64,000 nucleotides of DNA from Methanospirillum stamsii (GTDB lineage: Archaea > Halobacteriota > Methanomicrobia > Methanomicrobiales > Methanospirillaceae). The notes under the pieces are model-generated. The model did not search any database. It was not told where the DNA came from and was given only the letters and a program-made list of their open reading frames with translations. Location of the stretch: contig NZ_CP176366.1 in NCBI RefSeq assembly GCF_046244385.1, forward strand, positions 1,674,001 through 1,738,000, written 5' to 3'. Numbering within the stretch: position 1 is the first letter of the stretch; the number at the start of each line of letters is the position of its first letter. This document shows positions 61,286 through 64,000 of this stretch, piece after piece. The translations under genes were made by a program, and so were the position numbers.

Positions 61286-63019
61286 ATGAGCGCTTCCCGC
61301 CCTGTTTTTTTTTGTCTCATCATGTTTGTGATGATATCTGCTCCGTCTTTCTCTGCACAGATTGACGATCTGATATCTGACGGAAATGCATATTACAGTC
61401 AGGGCATGTACCAGGAAGCAATTGATGCGTTTGAGCGTGTAATTGAATCAGATCCCTCCAACGCAGCTGCCTGGTACAATAAGGGAGTTTCTCTCTATAA
61501 ACTCGGTCAGACTGATGAAGCAATTGCGGCTTATGAAGTTGCAATCGGTCTGGATCCCCGCAATCCTGATTACTGGTATAACAAAGGGAATGCCCTTTAC
61601 AGTAAAGGGATGCTGAATGAGGCATATGCAGCCTATGATGTGGCAATTCAGCTTGATCCCTATGATGTACTGGCATGGATGGCCAAAGGGAATGTTCTTT
61701 CGGATCAGCAGCAGTACGAGGAAGCCATTCGTGCATATGATGCCGCAATTCAGATGGACCAGGACAATGAAGAGACCTGGTTTGCGAAAGGAAATGCGCA
61801 TTATAACCAGGGGAGTTATAAAGAAGCGGTCTCCGCGTATGAAATAGCCCTGCAAAAGAATAGTAAAGACAGTAAAGCCTGGTACAACAAGGGAAATGCC
61901 CAGTATAATCTCGATGATTTGGAGGGTGCACTGAAGAGTTATGAGATGGCCCTTGCATACAATCCAAAAGATGCGGTTGCCTTTACCAACAAGGGGATGG
62001 CTCTTGCAGATCTGGAAAGATATGAGGATGCTATTGATGCATACCAGGATGCCCTCAGTCTTGACCCTACCGATCAGAAAGCCTGGACATCACTTGGACA
62101 GGTGTACAAAACCTTACAACAGTATGAGAAAGCCGTCGATGCATTCCAGAAGGCTCTTAAACTCAATAAGACTGATTCATCAAACTGGAAAAATATCGGT
62201 GATGTCCTGATGCTTGAAAAGCGGTATGACGAAGCACTGGCAGCATATGAACAGGCCATTGCCCTAAACCGCAAAGATGCCGGTGCCTGGGTCGGGAAAG
62301 GAAAAGCACTTGCAAGTCTTTTACGATATGAAGAAGGACTGGCGATTTTTGAGATAGCCTGTGCAATGGAACCCCAGTATGCATCAGTCTGGGTAGGAAA
62401 AGGTGACTGTCTTGCAGGTCTTGGAAAACCAGATGAAGCCGGATATGCCTATGAATCCGCTCTTCAGCTTGATCCCCGGAACAGTCAGGCTCTTGCAGGA
62501 AAGAGTAAAAGCCGGGTATTAAGTGGTGATACAGAAACCGCTCTCAGTTCCCTGGAACTGGCAATCAGTGCAGATCCTACGAATATTGGCCTGAAGAGTC
62601 AGTTGGTTGAAATCTATGAAAAGATGGGGAAATACTCTGATGCACTTGCTATATGGGATTCAATAGCTGGAAATAATACTGATTCGGATGTTGTGAGAAA
62701 GGGCAGGGCACTCACTCTGGTCCGGGCCGGAAAAGTCAGCGAGGCACTTGACCTGTACCATGATGCACTGGCAGAAAGCCCGGGTTCCGGAATGGTCTAT
62801 GAACAATATGGTGATGTTCTCTCCCTTGCCGGTGATGTTGAAGGGGCGGAGAATGCATACCGGAAGGCAATGGAACTTCAGCCAAATCTTACCGGTATCT
62901 CTTTTAAGATCCAGAGTCTCGAGTCTCTTAAAAAAGAGACTCCTCTCCAGATATTCTCTGTTCTTTGTGCCTTATGTCTCGGGATTGCCTGCGTTAGAAT
63001 CAGAAATGGTAACCGGTGA
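61286..63019 (+). CDS. Large TPR-repeat membrane-anchored protein
   Basis: 577 aa. The N-terminal signal (FFCLIMFVMISAPSFS) and C-terminal hydrophobic segment (LQIFSVLCALCLGIACV) suggest an extracellular TPR array tied to the membrane. About 14 TPR units with WYNKGN and DPxxxxAW patterns follow one another from residue 30 to 545. The array would bind protein partners. The 3' end overlaps the convergent protease gene by 48 bases. Confidence 0.88.
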   Translation: MSASRPVFFCLIMFVMISAPSFSAQIDDLISDGNAYYSQGMYQEAIDAFERVIESDPSNAAAWYNKGVSLYKLGQTDEAIAAYEVAIGLDPRNPDYWYNKGNALYSKGMLNEAYAAYDVAIQLDPYDVLAWMAKGNVLSDQQQYEEAIRAYDAAIQMDQDNEETWFAKGNAHYNQGSYKEAVSAYEIALQKNSKDSKAWYNKGNAQYNLDDLEGALKSYEMALAYNPKDAVAFTNKGMALADLERYEDAIDAYQDALSLDPTDQKAWTSLGQVYKTLQQYEKAVDAFQKALKLNKTDSSNWKNIGDVLMLEKRYDEALAAYEQAIALNRKDAGAWVGKGKALASLLRYEEGLAIFEIACAMEPQYASVWVGKGDCLAGLGKPDEAGYAYESALQLDPRNSQALAGKSKSRVLSGDTETALSSLELAISADPTNIGLKSQLVEIYEKMGKYSDALAIWDSIAGNNTDSDVVRKGRALTLVRAGKVSEALDLYHDALAESPGSGMVYEQYGDVLSLAGDVEGAENAYRKAMELQPNLTGISFKIQSLESLKKETPLQIFSVLCALCLGIACVRIRNGNR

Positions 63020-64000
63020 CAATTCACCCGTTTCATCACACAAATCCAGGTATCTGCTGATGAACCTGTCCCAAGAGGGTGTAATAAAGGCACTATCCTG
63101 GTAGTAATCATAAAAGACCGGATTGATGAGGACTGGAGAAAGGACTGCAATTCCATGTGCTCCTGGAACTCTTTCATCATGTCTGGCATAGATAACCGTC
63201 CGGTTGATTCCTTCGATGACTCCCTCTGCCGGTTCTTTGAGGTATGGAACATGCCTCCGGATGGTATCCGCGAAATCGTAGAGATCCATGGTTGCTTCAT
63301 CTAACTCTCCGGTTCCTGTAAGGCCAAACTGTTGTGTCTCCATGAGTGCTGAATAAATTTGTGAACACCCGTTCTCCGCACCTACAAGAGAGTGTAGTTC
63401 TTTTGCAAATTTGTCAAGTTGTAACGTCAGAAACCCTGCTTCTTTCAGATTGATTAGAGCGATTGTTTTTCCCTGTCCGGGTATTTTCATGTATTCCTGG
63501 AAAAGCTCTTTCGCATGTTCCAGTGTTGGAGCCTCCGGATTAGCACAGAGATACTCTATCCATGATTTATATGGCCAGCCCTCAGCCGGTTCTGACTCTT
63601 CACTGGCAATAGCATAGTCCGCATATGGGGAGAGTGCGGAAACCATCTCAAGACATCCCATCAGGCACGAATCAAATCCGATGAGTTCTATATCCGGTCC
63701 CTGCCCGAGAATCTCCACAAGTTCACTGATAATAAGGCCATCTTCATCATGGTTCTGATCAAAAAGCATTCCGGTGTAAGCCTGACCATGACCGATAAAG
63801 ATGAGAAAAAACCGGTCATAATGGTAATGTTCCTGAAGGAATGAGAGAAAGAATCCGAGCGAATTTGGATCTCCCATGCTGGCGTTGGGAAGATGGATTC
63901 TGAATTCGTTGTCATCTCCGAGGACCTCATCTTCAAGATCTGCCCTGATGGTATCAAGGTCAGCAATTGTCATCCCTGACCAGCCAGGTTTCTCTGTACC
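62972..64000 (-). CDS. Clostripain-family (C11) cysteine protease, 5' end cut by window
   Basis: The frame is open to the right edge, so the N-terminus is missing. Visible are the catalytic His in LIFIGHGQAYTG and the catalytic Cys in LIGFDSCLMGCLEMV, the order and spacing of clostripain-like C11 proteases. ASEESEPAEGWPY is the typical next block. These proteases cleave after Arg or Lys and are often secreted. The internal ATG at 63973 is probably not the start. It converges with the TPR gene, with a 48-base overlap. Confidence 0.86.
   Translation of the reverse strand, partial: GTEKPGWSGMTIADLDTIRADLEDEVLGDDNEFRIHLPNASMGDPNSLGFFLSFLQEHYHYDRFFLIFIGHGQAYTGMLFDQNHDEDGLIISELVEILGQGPDIELIGFDSCLMGCLEMVSALSPYADYAIASEESEPAEGWPYKSWIEYLCANPEAPTLEHAKELFQEYMKIPGQGKTIALINLKEAGFLTLQLDKFAKELHSLVGAENGCSQIYSALMETQQFGLTGTGELDEATMDLYDFADTIRRHVPYLKEPAEGVIEGINRTVIYARHDERVPGAHGIAVLSPVLINPVFYDYYQDSAFITPSWDRFISRYLDLCDETGELSPVTISDSNAGNPET

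Overview
The window comes from a methanogenic archaeon, most probably a Methanospirillum-like member of the Methanomicrobiales (the genus is an inference). The evidence is O-phosphoseryl-tRNA synthetase, the archaeal release factor aRF1, a wyosine-type radical SAM enzyme, archaeal EF-2 with S12 and S7, a queD-queE-queC set, PKD/PEGA/DUF3821-type surface proteins, AT-rich TATA promoters and moderate GC content.

Layout. 1-6.1 kb (minus strand): UDP-amino-sugar enzymes (two sugar nucleotidyltransferases and a phosphohexomutase), a protein-repair methyltransferase, a SufB/SufD protein and a HAD phosphatase. 6.2-6.4 kb: tRNA-Gly(TCC) and tRNA-Val(CAC). 6.5-9.9 kb: a giant secreted protein with nine PKD and three PEGA domains. 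10.1-15.6 kb: a tightly packed translation operon, aRF1-ArgS-Taw1-SepRS. 15.7-18.8 kb: a lipoprotein hydrolase, a NUDIX enzyme and queD-queE-queC. 18.9-22.1 kb (plus): rps12-rps7-EF-2. 22.3-27.5 kb: a secreted protein, a HEAT-repeat protein, MetG, an unrecognised protein and a DHH phosphoesterase. 27.66 kb: tRNA-Phe.

27.7-36 kb is an accessory island: a HEPN/MNT pair, an orphan HicB-like ORF, a GNAT enzyme, one insertion sequence and a Fic protein behind two palindromic operator-like sites, separated by long gene-poor stretches. 36-39.7 kb carries a DUF3821/TPR/PKD surface protein, a small zinc-finger membrane protein and a TPR protein.

39.9-56.4 kb is the most interesting part: a divergent and convergent cluster devoted to a metallo-tetrapyrrole. 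The plus strand encodes a CobN/BchH-type chelatase large subunit and a two-gene ABC-2 transporter. The minus strand encodes, in transcription order, a CbiZ-type amidohydrolase, BchI-like and BchD-like chelatase subunits, a BtuF-BtuC-BtuD-type importer, a NifH-NifD fused nitrogenase-like protein and a NifK-like partner. Nearly all junctions overlap by 4 bases. The NifH-NifD fusion has no ATG, GTG or TTG where the family starts. The expected methionine is an ATT codon behind a strong Shine-Dalgarno sequence and overlapping the upstream TAA stop. The parts fit uptake of a corrinoid or other tetrapyrrole, side-chain processing, ATP-driven metal insertion and nitrogenase-like ring reduction, with possible export. 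The product is unknown.

56.7-64 kb: anaerobic ribonucleotide reductase with a glutaredoxin-like partner, an RNA cyclic phosphodiesterase, the CCA-adding enzyme, a large TPR membrane protein and the 3' part of a clostripain-like protease that runs off the right edge.
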